Shown here: piece by piece, positions 34,078 through 41,963 of the stretch
How positions within the stretch are numbered: the first letter of the stretch is position 1
Layout: each line of letters starts with the position of its first letter
NCBI GenBank assembly: GCA_041917055.1
Contig: JAYRYJ010000006.1
Span: forward strand, 114,879 to 178,878
Direction: 5' to 3'
Length of the DNA stretch: 64,000 nt
Source: Pseudaquidulcibacter sp041917055
GTDB lineage: Bacteria > Pseudomonadota > Alphaproteobacteria > Caulobacterales > Aquidulcibacteraceae
Translations under genes and position numbers: made by a program
Notes under the pieces: model-generated
What the model was told of the DNA's origin: nothing
The model's database searches: none
The model's input: the letters and a program-made list of their open reading frames with translations, nothing else

Positions 34078-34467
34078 TTAAAGGTTTTTGAGTATGTCAT
34101 CTTTTATTTTCGGTTTTCCATAAAGAACTCGCGCTCTAATTATTTGCCTTTTCTCGTCTATATCCATAAGTTCGACACCAATCGCGTCAATATCGTTTTG
34201 ATAGACTAAGGCAATACCATTCGCGTCCGCACAGGTTTGGATTAATTTAAAATGCAAATTGGGGCGATTTGCCAAAGCACGCAAAAAATATGGCCTCAGT
34301 TCTTCGCGTGTTGAGAAATAGGTCTTTGCACCTTCGGTAAAGATTGAGACTTTTGGAGAGTGAAACTCAATTGTTTGGGCATAATGGCTCAATATTCGTT
34401 CAATATCGTGGGAATTCCAATCATTAATCCAATTAGTGGCAAACTCTGCCATTTCGGCCTCAGTCAT
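34078..34467 (-). CDS. SnoaL-like / NTF2-like family protein
   Basis: 129 residues, no signal peptide. Order FATNWINDWNSHDIERILSHYA ... EFHSPKV ... LRPYFLRALANRPNLHFKLIQTCADANGIALVY is that of a SnoaL-like polyketide-cyclase/NTF2 fold. Such proteins have diverse roles. Starts at the last base of the upstream gene's stop (34467), indicating co-translation. Confidence 0.7.
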   Translation of the reverse strand: MTEAEMAEFATNWINDWNSHDIERILSHYAQTIEFHSPKVSIFTEGAKTYFSTREELRPYFLRALANRPNLHFKLIQTCADANGIALVYQNDIDAIGVELMDIDEKRQIIRARVLYGKPKIKDDILKNL

Positions 34468-35072
34468 TATGCCTCCTTTGAAGTGCCATCGTCATTTTGA
34501 TAACGCTTTGGCAAAAGCTCTTTAGGGTGAAGCCATTGAGGATATATTGGCTTTTCCCCCGTCGCTTTCATTAAACGAGAAGGATCGAGTTTTTCAACAA
34601 TTTGCGAAACAAATTCGCGTTTGGCATTCACTAAGAATTGCCTTAATTCATTCGCGCGCGCGCTATCCTCCAATTCAAAACTTTTGAATGTTCGATAGGA
34701 GTATAAAAGCGCATCAATCGCAACGGGGCGAAAACCGCGATAGGCTTTTGGAATATTAGTATCTTCATCTTCGGATGGGAAATTTGGCAAGTAAAAACGA
34801 CCAATATCAATAAGAATTGAAACCTCGCTCAATAGATCGGTGCGACGATTTTCAAGACTTTCCTTAGAATCGGTTTCGATGCGGAAAGTATATTCAATCA
34901 TTTCCTGCAAAATCCGCACACAATCCGAACCCCATTGTAAAAGGTCAGTATCGCGTTGCAATTTGATTGCGGTCTTGGAAAGATTTTCTTGGCGAAAAGC
35001 AACGAAGATTGAGGCAAGAATGGCGATTACCGACACGATAAGTGCGAGGAGTGAGAGAAAGTTATTGTCCAA
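34467..35072 (-). CDS. Single-pass membrane protein of unknown function
   Basis: 201 residues from a TTG start. N-terminal segment SLLALIVSVIAILASIFVAF is a transmembrane helix followed by a cytoplasmic helical domain. No family recognised. Its start region overlaps the direct repeats of the divergent toxin-antitoxin promoter, so the two may be cross-regulated. Confidence 0.5.
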   Translation of the reverse strand: MDNNFLSLLALIVSVIAILASIFVAFRQENLSKTAIKLQRDTDLLQWGSDCVRILQEMIEYTFRIETDSKESLENRRTDLLSEVSILIDIGRFYLPNFPSEDEDTNIPKAYRGFRPVAIDALLYSYRTFKSFELEDSARANELRQFLVNAKREFVSQIVEKLDPSRLMKATGEKPIYPQWLHPKELLPKRYQNDDGTSKEA

Positions 35073-35101
35073 TTATGCAATTTCCCTTGACAAATTATGC
35101 A
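35071..35101 (+). promoter_or_regulatory. Direct repeat AATTATGCA, candidate antitoxin operator
   Basis: AATTATGCA occurs at 35071-35079 and 35093-35101, 22 bp apart (two helical turns), bracketing the -35 element of the toxin-antitoxin promoter. Such spacing suits an XRE antitoxin bound as two dimers on one face of the DNA. Confidence 0.55.
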
Positions 35102-35115
35102 GTTTTTCGTATAAA
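35087..35115 (+). promoter_or_regulatory. Promoter of the toxin-antitoxin pair
   Basis: TTGACA, a 17-base spacer, TATAAA. The predicted start of transcription, about seven bases after the -10, coincides with the toxin ATG at 35122, so the mRNA is probably leaderless. Confidence 0.65.
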
Positions 35116-35121
35116 TCCACC

Positions 35122-35460
35122 ATGGAAACTCGGAACTTCAAAAAGCTAAGATTCATTGGCTCCTCGCTTAAAGATGTTCGTACCTTTCCGGAAGCAGCGC
35201 GTCAAGAATTGGGTGAAGAACTTTTGAATGTTCAATATGGTGCAATGCCAAAAGATTGGAAGCCGATGCCAACAATCGGCAAAGGGGTTATGGAAATTCG
35301 TATAAAATGTTCCGATGGTGCTTTTCGGGCGATTTATGTAACCAAATTTGAGGAGGCAATATATGTGCTTCACGCCTTTCAAAAAAAGACCCAAAAAACC
35401 AGTGGACACGATATTGAACTTGCAAAAAACCGATTAAAAATTTTGGAAAGTGAAAGATAA
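35122..35460 (+). CDS. RelE/ParE-superfamily toxin (Gp49/HigB-like) of a type II toxin-antitoxin pair
   Basis: 112 residues. Signatures FIGSSLKDVRTFPEAARQELGEEL, PMPTIGKGVMEIRI and DGAFRAIYVTKFEEAIYVLHAFQKKTQKT place it with phage-related Gp49-like/HigB proteins, ribosome-dependent mRNA interferases. Ends with TAATG overlapping the antitoxin start. Order toxin then antitoxin is typical for HigBA. Confidence 0.85.
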   Translation: METRNFKKLRFIGSSLKDVRTFPEAARQELGEELLNVQYGAMPKDWKPMPTIGKGVMEIRIKCSDGAFRAIYVTKFEEAIYVLHAFQKKTQKTSGHDIELAKNRLKILESER

Positions 35461-35744
35461 TGGAGTATCAAGAATTTGAAAATGCCTTTGACGCGGTAGA
35501 ACCAGACCCTGCCAAAGCCGCAATTCTTAAATTGCAATCGAGCCTTATTCGGAAATTGCAAAATTACATTACACAAAACGAAATGACACAGGCGCAAGCC
35601 GCCAAAAAATTAGGTACAACCCAGCCCCGCATTTCCGAGATTAAGAATGGAAAGATTAGCGTTTTGGGACTAAATGCACTTGTGGAGATGGCAACACGCG
35701 CGGGAATAGAAGTGGCGTTTAGGTTTGAGGAAATGGCTGCTTAA
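35460..35744 (+). CDS. XRE-family antitoxin (HigA-like)
   Basis: 94 residues. A helix-turn-helix of the XRE type is visible at TQAQAAKKLGTTQPRISEIKNGKISVLGLNALVEMA. It neutralises the toxin and should repress the shared promoter. Start overlaps the toxin stop by one base. Confidence 0.88.
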   Translation: MEYQEFENAFDAVEPDPAKAAILKLQSSLIRKLQNYITQNEMTQAQAAKKLGTTQPRISEIKNGKISVLGLNALVEMATRAGIEVAFRFEEMAA

Positions 35745-35915
35745 GGAGTGGAAAATAAACAACTTCACGTTTTTATGTTTGCTACATTCACGTCATGTCT
35801 ATTACGGAGCCTTCGCAACATAATCGCGAAGGGCTTCATTCTAATTCTTATTCGGCTGAAATTGAGCAAATAGTTCACTGATGAAAGCAACTTTCAGACA
35901 AGAATGGGCTTCGAC

Positions 35916-36815
35916 TTAACCGTTCAACCGCCGACGAAGAGCCAAAACATACCCTATCTCAGGAACAGTTTTTTCTTGTTCACTTGCGCCTATGGATGAC
36001 ACGAGTTTCCTGAGCGCTACCTCGGCGCTAGATAGTCCTGCCGAAAGTAATCCACCTGAGAAAAATGAGCTAGCGACAGCTGGAACTCCATCTTTCCACA
36101 CGGAATAACCTGAATTTTTCAATCGCTTTTTTGAAACTAAAGATAGCCTACGTTCCAGCACGCGAGCTTTTGGTACAAGTTTAATGTTGATTTCTGAATC
36201 TGCCCAACGTATTAATTCTGAAAGATCTGAGGATTTCAGCCCTTCATAAGATGCATTGGCTAGATTTGAAATAGCTTCAAGATAATGAAGCCTTTCGTCC
36301 AACAATTCATTCTTAATGCATTCTATTTCTTCGTCAGCTTTTAATTCGAATGAGACATTTGGGAGAAGAATATCTATGCCCACCGAAGCCAAAAGCAATA
36401 ATGCAGTATTCGAGTGTACTCCCCTGTCTAAAAATATGCCCCTATTTACAACCGCCGATTTTGATGCGACAAATTCTCGCTCAACGAAATTAGCTTTAAA
36501 CTTGACTTTGTCAAAACCATCACTTTCCCAACTGCTATTGATAATGTAGGCAATTTTAGGCATATCGGTAGCTTCGAATTTCTCTATATCAACACCGATT
36601 TTCTTTAATTCCGACAGGTAAGTGGGTCTCAATTCTGTCGGTAATTCATTATAAAACTTTCTACACTTACTAGCCAATTCTTCGTTTGACCAACTGTCAT
36701 TAATATAGAAGACAACCTCTTTCGCCTCATCTGCTACAAACTTTAAGCACGAGAATAGCCTTTGCAATCTAGGGTCATCACTAGTTGTAAGATCTAACAA
36801 AACACTATGAAACAT
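35916..36815 (-). CDS. Protein of unknown function, probably horizontally acquired
   Basis: 299 residues from ATG 36815, which follows AAGGAGAAGT. No domain recognised. Helical C-terminal half; FYINDSWSNEELA and YIINSSWESDGFDK look like two related segments. Codon use is unlike the neighbours (more AT-rich third positions and rare codons such as CTA and AGA). It starts 25 bases after the ilvB stop, so it may be read from the ilvB transcript, and it is part of the accessory segment separating ilvB from ilvN. Confidence 0.5.
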   Translation of the reverse strand: MFHSVLLDLTTSDDPRLQRLFSCLKFVADEAKEVVFYINDSWSNEELASKCRKFYNELPTELRPTYLSELKKIGVDIEKFEATDMPKIAYIINSSWESDGFDKVKFKANFVEREFVASKSAVVNRGIFLDRGVHSNTALLLLASVGIDILLPNVSFELKADEEIECIKNELLDERLHYLEAISNLANASYEGLKSSDLSELIRWADSEINIKLVPKARVLERRLSLVSKKRLKNSGYSVWKDGVPAVASSFFSGGLLSAGLSSAEVALRKLVSSIGASEQEKTVPEIGYVLALRRRLNG

Positions 36816-36840
36816 ACTTCTCCTTATACACAAATTCTCC

Positions 36841-38625
36841 TTAAACCAACTGCTTCCCCTTCTCTCCAATCGCCGTCCCCAAATCTCTATCTTCGTCCGG
36901 CATAATCATTTCATTATGGGCGGCGCCTGATGGGATCATTGGGAAGCAATTTTCGATTTTGGAAACGCGGCAATCGACAATGACCGGACCATCATAATCG
37001 ATCATTTCTTGAATTTTGGCATCAAGTTCTGAAGGTTTTTCTATGCGCAAACCCAAACAGCCAAAGGCTTCGGCCATTTTTACGAAATCGGGCAAAGAAT
37101 GAGAATAAGAATGTGAATAGCGCTCGCCATGCAATAATTGTTGCCATTGGCGCACCATGCCCATCCATTCATTGTTAAGAATGAAGATTTTGACCGGCAA
37201 ATTATATTGAACCGCGCAAGAAATTTCCTGCATGGTCATTTGCACACTGGCGTCACCCGCAATATCAATAACCAAAGCGTCACGATGCGCGGCCTGCACA
37301 CCAACAGCAGCCGGAAGGCCATAGCCCATAGTGCCCAAACCACCCGAAGTCATCCAGCGGTTTGGCGCTTCAAAATGGTAATGTTGTGCTGCCCACATTT
37401 GGTGAAGGCCAACTTCTGTGGTTATATAAGTGTCGCGGTTCTTGGTAAGTTCATAAAGGCGCTCAATTGCATATTGCGGAATAATAATCTCTTCGGAATT
37501 TTTATAACCAAAGGATTTGCGTGCGCGCCATTTGTCAATCTGCGCCCACCAATCGTCTAAATTTGGACGCTTGCCCTTATGCTTATTCCATGCCTTCAAA
37601 AGTGCTTTGGTGGCATTTGCGGCATCAGCCAAAATCCCCAAATCTACGCGGACATTTTTATTGATGCTTGAACGGTCAATATCAATATGGATTTTTTTGG
37701 AATTAGGCGAAAACGCGTCAATTCGCCCAGTAACTCGGTCGTCAAAACGTGCACCGATACAAAGCATAACATCACAATCATGCATCGCCATATTCGCTTC
37801 ATACGAACCATGCATTCCAAGCATTCCCAGCCAATTATCACCACTCGCAGGATATGCCCCAAGACCCATGAGGGTTGAAGTGATTGGGAAATTGGTCTCT
37901 TTCACAAATTCGCGCAATGCATCTGAAGCCTCGGGGCCCGCATTAATAACGCCGCCGCCAGTGTAAATAATGGGCTTTCTCGCACCCGCCAACATCGAAA
38001 CCGCAATATCAATTGCATCACCATGTGCTTCGGTTTGCGGATCATAGTCAAATTCGCCGAATGCGTCGCGGCCTTGATAAAAATATCTCTTGAACTGAAT
38101 GTCTTTTGGCACGTCAATCACAACCGGGCCAGGGCGACCGGATGTGGCGATATGAAATGCCTCATGGATAATGCGTTCAAGGTCTTCAACGCTTTTTACC
38201 AAATAATTATGTTTTGCCGCCGAACGAGTAAGGCCTGTGGTATCGCATTCTTGGAAAGCATCGGTGCCGATCAAATGGGTTGGAACTTGCCCCGTTATGC
38301 AAACCATTGGAATTGAATCCAAAAGCGCATCGACAATGCCAGTTATGGCATTGGTTGCACCTGGACCGGACGTCACCAAAACAACGCCGCATTTACCAGT
38401 CGAACGGGCATAACCTTCCGCCATGTGCGCAGCGCCTTGTTCGTGGCGCACAAGAACGTGTTCAATATCATTTTGACCATAAAGTGCGTCATAGATCGGT
38501 AGGACCGCACCGCCGGGATAGCCGAAAATAGTTTCAACCCCATTTGCTTTCAAAGCGGCGACCAAAATTTCCGCCCCCGCCATTTCCCGACCGATATTTT
38601 CGTCTTTGTGCTTTGACTTTGACAT
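36841..38625 (-). CDS. ilvB: Acetolactate synthase large (catalytic) subunit
   Basis: 594 residues from ATG 38625, preceded by GGGGAAG. ThDP enzyme features: FGYPGGAVLPIYDAL with the cofactor Glu region (VRHEQGAAHMAEGYARSTGK), FAD/central domain and the ThDP-Mg motif GDASVQM ... NNEWMGMVRQW. It condenses two pyruvates to acetolactate, or pyruvate with 2-oxobutyrate. The frame is open further upstream to 38709, but that stretch is the attenuator stem and leader, not protein. Expression is controlled by the leader peptide and terminator described below. Confidence 0.97.
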   Translation of the reverse strand: MSKSKHKDENIGREMAGAEILVAALKANGVETIFGYPGGAVLPIYDALYGQNDIEHVLVRHEQGAAHMAEGYARSTGKCGVVLVTSGPGATNAITGIVDALLDSIPMVCITGQVPTHLIGTDAFQECDTTGLTRSAAKHNYLVKSVEDLERIIHEAFHIATSGRPGPVVIDVPKDIQFKRYFYQGRDAFGEFDYDPQTEAHGDAIDIAVSMLAGARKPIIYTGGGVINAGPEASDALREFVKETNFPITSTLMGLGAYPASGDNWLGMLGMHGSYEANMAMHDCDVMLCIGARFDDRVTGRIDAFSPNSKKIHIDIDRSSINKNVRVDLGILADAANATKALLKAWNKHKGKRPNLDDWWAQIDKWRARKSFGYKNSEEIIIPQYAIERLYELTKNRDTYITTEVGLHQMWAAQHYHFEAPNRWMTSGGLGTMGYGLPAAVGVQAAHRDALVIDIAGDASVQMTMQEISCAVQYNLPVKIFILNNEWMGMVRQWQQLLHGERYSHSYSHSLPDFVKMAEAFGCLGLRIEKPSELDAKIQEMIDYDGPVIVDCRVSKIENCFPMIPSGAAHNEMIMPDEDRDLGTAIGEKGKQLV

Positions 38626-38652
38626 GACTTCCCCTTTTGCACCGCGATAATC

Positions 38653-38679
38653 AAAAAAAATGGGGCTTTCAAAGCCCCA
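38653..38679 (-). terminator. Attenuator terminator in the ilvB leader
   Basis: On the minus strand GGGGCT/AGCCCC arms close a short TTGAA loop, followed by eight T. It lies between the leader peptide stop and the ilvB ribosome site, and would release a short RNA when branched-chain amino acids are plentiful. An alternative pairing of AATCAAA ... TGGG with CCCA ... TTTGATT would disrupt it. Confidence 0.85.
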
Positions 38680-38705
38680 AATTTTTACCCATCCTTTGAT
38701 TAAAA

Positions 38706-38756
38706 TCAAAAGATAGGTTCAATCACGACCACTAGAATGTTTTTCCAAATACGCAT
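38706..38756 (-). CDS. ilvB leader peptide (branched-chain amino-acid attenuator)
   Basis: A 16-residue open frame, MRIWKNILVVVIEPIF, with a run I-L-V-V-V-I in the middle, directly in front of the attenuator. Its stop codon lies in the first arm of an alternative hairpin (TTTGATT/AATCAAA). Stalling at Ile, Leu or Val codons should favour the antiterminator form. The promoter placement suggests that transcription begins at or next to this ATG (leaderless). Too short for ordinary gene callers. Confidence 0.85.
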   Translation of the reverse strand: MRIWKNILVVVIEPIF

Positions 38757-38763
38757 GAATAAC

Positions 38764-38792
38764 GCAATATAATTGCGCGCCTTAAAGGTCAA
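38764..38792 (-). promoter_or_regulatory. ilvB promoter
   Basis: TTGACC and TATTGC separated by 17 bases on the minus strand. The expected start of transcription is about 38757, which is next to the leader peptide ATG at 38756. Confidence 0.65.
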
Positions 38793-38827
38793 GCCCATAT
38801 TTCATAGAAAAAATTAGCTAAAAGTCT

Positions 38828-39628
38828 CTAGCCCAAAGCCGCCCTGCCCCTTGGCCCTGAAAAATATTCTTCAAGCCAGCCATCTGCATGTTCGCGGACA
38901 TGTTCTAAGGGTCCAATTGCGGCTATTTTCTTATCCGCTAGTGCCGCGACGCGGTCACAGGCATCGCGCAAAGTGTCCAAATCATGGGTTATCAAGAAAA
39001 CTGTCAAGCCCATTGTGCGCTTCAATTCATTTATCAATTCGTCAAACCGCCCCGCAGTAATTGGGTCAAGACCCGCCGTTGGTTCGTCGAGAAATAAAAT
39101 GGAGGGATCGAGCGCCAAGGCGCGTGCCAAGGCCGCGCGTTTTCGCATTCCGCCTGATAATTCACTTGGCAATTTTACTGCCGCATCAATTGGTAAACCT
39201 GCCAAAAGGATTTTCAATTCCGCCAATTCATTTAAAAACTCGCGCGGCAATTTTGTGTGTTCTTCTAAGGGCAGGCGGACATTTTCCAAAACTGTCATAG
39301 ATGAAAATAAAGCGCCATCTTGAAACATCACCCCCCAGAGCGACGGCAATTTGGCTTTTGAAACATCCATTTCGCGCCAAACATCAATTTCATTGACAAT
39401 AACACTACCGGCGCGCGGTCGGTTAAGGCCGATTATTGTGCGCAATAATACGGATTTTCCCGAACCAGACCCACCAACGATGCCAATTGTTTCGCCGCGC
39501 AAAACGTCCAAATCCAAATCCTTGTGGATTATTGTATTGCCAAAGCCGTTTTCAACGCCGCGCAAACGAATTGCGATTTCGCTTTCATCACAATCAAGAG
39601 TGGGTGTTATTGCGTCTTGCGGTGTCAT
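38828..39628 (-). CDS. mlaF: ABC transporter ATPase, MlaF-type (phospholipid transport)
   Basis: 266 residues. Walker A GGSGSGKS, Q-loop MFQDGALFSSMTV, signature LSGGMRKRAALARAL, Walker B ILFLDEPTAGLDP. The short Q-loop motif and GLDPITA pattern are those of MlaF/Ttg2A, the ATPase of the outer-membrane lipid asymmetry/retrograde transport system. Starts inside the stop of the permease gene (4-base overlap). No mlaD or mlaC gene is adjacent. Confidence 0.9.
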   Translation of the reverse strand: MTPQDAITPTLDCDESEIAIRLRGVENGFGNTIIHKDLDLDVLRGETIGIVGGSGSGKSVLLRTIIGLNRPRAGSVIVNEIDVWREMDVSKAKLPSLWGVMFQDGALFSSMTVLENVRLPLEEHTKLPREFLNELAELKILLAGLPIDAAVKLPSELSGGMRKRAALARALALDPSILFLDEPTAGLDPITAGRFDELINELKRTMGLTVFLITHDLDTLRDACDRVAALADKKIAAIGPLEHVREHADGWLEEYFSGPRGRAALG

Positions 39629-40824
39629 ATCTCAAGCTCATTGAAAATAAGGGCGAAAATCGCGTCGATTACGATCACCGAAAAAATCGCCTGAACCACT
39701 GAAGACGTCGTGTTTTTCCCTAATGAAATCACATCATTTTCGACCGCCAACCCTTTGCGACAGCCAATTGTGGCGATAATCACCGCAATTATCGGCGCTT
39801 TCGCCATGCCGACCCAAAAATGTTTTTCACCGACATATTTTTGAAGGCGGTTTATGAATAGTGTGAAATTAATATCAAGCGTAAGCATTGAAACCGCCAG
39901 ACCGCCCAAAATCCCCGCAATCATGGCAAAAAACACCAATATCGGCAACATTATTAATAGTGCCAAAACCCGTGGAACAACTAAAACCTCCATAGGGTCA
40001 AGGCCAATAATATTCATGGCATCGATCTCTTGGTTCATTTTCATGGAACCGATTTGCGCTGTAAAGGCACTATCCGAACGTCCTGCAAGCAATATCGCAG
40101 TAATAAGAATTGCAAATTCGCGTAAAATCGACACGCCTAATAAATCAACGGTAAATATACTGGCACCAAATGTCTGCAAAGTTCGCGCGCCCATAAAGGC
40201 CACGACCGCACCAATAAAAAACGTCAAAACCATTATGATTGGTATTGCATTAAGTCCGGCACTTTCTGCGACGGCAAATGTCTGTAACCAGCGGATTTTT
40301 CCGGGGTTCAAAGCTGATTTAATCAAACAAAAAATGGTCGAGCCAAGGAAATTAGTCGAATCCACTATTTCGTCCCACGCTATTTTTACAGCCTCGGTAA
40401 TGCGGCGACCAAGGACTTCAATAATGCCTTCACGCGGCGGGTGAATAAACTCCTCCTGCGAAAATTTTGATATTTCGCGATTCAAGCGCGAGAATGCCTC
40501 ATGTGTGCCAATAATATTATTTGCAGTCGCGATTTTTTCTTTTTCGTCAGTGCATAAAACCCGCGATATTAAATATGTGCCTGCAGTATCGATATTTCCC
40601 AGTTTTGAGACATCAATCGCATTGATACATTTATTTTGTTCCGCTAATTGCGCCTCAATTGCCTTGGATTTTTCATATACTATTGGGAGTTTTGGTAGGG
40701 TGAAATCACCCTCAACACATAAATCCAATGAATTTTGGTTTTCGCGCAAGAAAATATGCGGATTTATGGAAAGGCCGATTGGCGCTTCCGTCACTTCTGC
40801 ATCTTTTTCAATGGAATCACTCAA
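39625..40824 (-). CDS. mlaE: MlaE-type permease with N-terminal STAS-like domain
   Basis: 399 residues from TTG 40824. Residues about 25-120 look like a STAS domain (CINAIDVSKLGNIDTAGTYLI), then the permease core with hallmarks GLNAIPIIMVLTFFIGAVVAF, EFAILITAILLAGRSDSAFTAQIGSMKMNQEIDAM and GLDPMEVLVVPR. In E. coli the STAS protein is separate (MlaB). Fusion to the permease is common in alphaproteobacteria. Pairs with the downstream ATPase. Confidence 0.88.
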   Translation of the reverse strand: MSDSIEKDAEVTEAPIGLSINPHIFLRENQNSLDLCVEGDFTLPKLPIVYEKSKAIEAQLAEQNKCINAIDVSKLGNIDTAGTYLISRVLCTDEKEKIATANNIIGTHEAFSRLNREISKFSQEEFIHPPREGIIEVLGRRITEAVKIAWDEIVDSTNFLGSTIFCLIKSALNPGKIRWLQTFAVAESAGLNAIPIIMVLTFFIGAVVAFMGARTLQTFGASIFTVDLLGVSILREFAILITAILLAGRSDSAFTAQIGSMKMNQEIDAMNIIGLDPMEVLVVPRVLALLIMLPILVFFAMIAGILGGLAVSMLTLDINFTLFINRLQKYVGEKHFWVGMAKAPIIAVIIATIGCRKGLAVENDVISLGKNTTSSVVQAIFSVIVIDAIFALIFNELEI

Positions 40825-40928
40825 AATCCGACCCTAAATTCAATTAATTCATTATCATAATTTTTTAACAGGTTTCGTGAAAATCACAAACTTGCAACGG
40901 AATTTAGTCATTGATTGGTTTAACTTTT

Positions 40929-41879
40929 ATGAAACATAAGCGCATCTTCCCCATTCTCACCCTTGCCGCATGCATTTTTGCGGTTTCTTCACCTGCTTTC
41001 AGTGGGTTCTTTGGAAAAAAGAATAATCAAAAAACTAATGGCGAGACGCTCCGCCATATTGAAATGAATATTGACGGCGAAAGTCGATCTTTTGAAGTCT
41101 TTGTTCCTCAAACCGCTTCTAAAAAGACAATGCCGACCATAATTGCCTTTCATGGTGGTGGCGGTGGTGGTTCGCAAATGGCAAAATCAAGTGAATTGAT
41201 TGCCACAGCGCGCAAACATAATTTCATCATTATTTTTCCCAATGGCAATGGCAAAAAGGACAATATACTTCTGACCTGGAATGCAAGACATTGTTGCGGA
41301 TACGCGATTAAAAACAAAACTGATGATATTAAGTTTATTTCACAAACCATTGATTATGCTACTAATAACCTCGGAGCCGACAAATCACGCATTTATTTGA
41401 CCGGCATTTCAAATGGCGCCATGATGACGCATAATGCCGCCATAGCCTTATCGCCTAAGATCGCCGCGATTGCGACCGTTGTTGGCACAATGTTCGGTGA
41501 CGAAGCTTTTCCGTCGGCTCCCGTCCCCGCCTTAATAATGAATGGCGCCATTGACGACCATATCCCCTTAAATGGCGGGCCACCGCAAAAAAATGCCTAT
41601 GCATGGGACGGCAAGCCGATGAAGCCAGCGATTTATCAAAGTCAGTTTTGGGCAAAAGCCAATAATTGCGCGCCGAATGCGGCAAAAAGTGAAAATAACA
41701 AAATCATTGAATACAATTATTCCTGTCCCGTTAATGCCGATGTTAAGCACATAATTGTGAAAGACGGCGGACACGAATGGTTTGGTGGCAAAGCAGGAAG
41801 GCCAAGAAAAGGCAAACCAAGCCAATCCTATGATGCCAATGAAGAAATGGTGCATTTCTTTTTAGAGCATTCAAAATAA
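40929..41879 (+). CDS. Exported PHB-depolymerase/feruloyl-esterase-like hydrolase (LpqC family)
   Basis: 316 residues from ATG 40929. Signal peptide ending SPAFS. Alpha/beta-hydrolase features: oxyanion region IIAFHGGGGGG, nucleophile GISNGAM, acid in MNGAIDDHIP, His in VKDGGHEWFGG. The ARHCCGY Cys pair and CAPN..C add disulfides typical of this family. It probably cleaves polyester or acetyl/feruloyl esters outside the cytoplasm. A phasin gene elsewhere in the window shows the strain makes PHA granules. Confidence 0.83.
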   Translation: MKHKRIFPILTLAACIFAVSSPAFSGFFGKKNNQKTNGETLRHIEMNIDGESRSFEVFVPQTASKKTMPTIIAFHGGGGGGSQMAKSSELIATARKHNFIIIFPNGNGKKDNILLTWNARHCCGYAIKNKTDDIKFISQTIDYATNNLGADKSRIYLTGISNGAMMTHNAAIALSPKIAAIATVVGTMFGDEAFPSAPVPALIMNGAIDDHIPLNGGPPQKNAYAWDGKPMKPAIYQSQFWAKANNCAPNAAKSENNKIIEYNYSCPVNADVKHIIVKDGGHEWFGGKAGRPRKGKPSQSYDANEEMVHFFLEHSK

Positions 41880-41963
41880 TTCGCATTTTCAGTAAATATT
41901 TATTGCCGCTCTTGCCTCAAAGATATTATCCGATAAAGTCGGTCACTTGATTTGCGAGGGAAA

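Noticed and set aside
35795..35881. 28-residue plus-strand frame after the antitoxin
   Set aside because: No ribosome site and no recognised product; may be a remnant but cannot be supported.
38626..38709. 28-residue N-terminal extension of ilvB
   Set aside because: It reads through the attenuator stem; the ribosome site and conserved N-terminus support ATG 38625.
40931..41000. Possible sigma-54 or riboswitch signals near the esterase, metC and tmoA
   Set aside because: Looked for -24/-12 pairs and conserved riboswitch cores; nothing convincing was seen.
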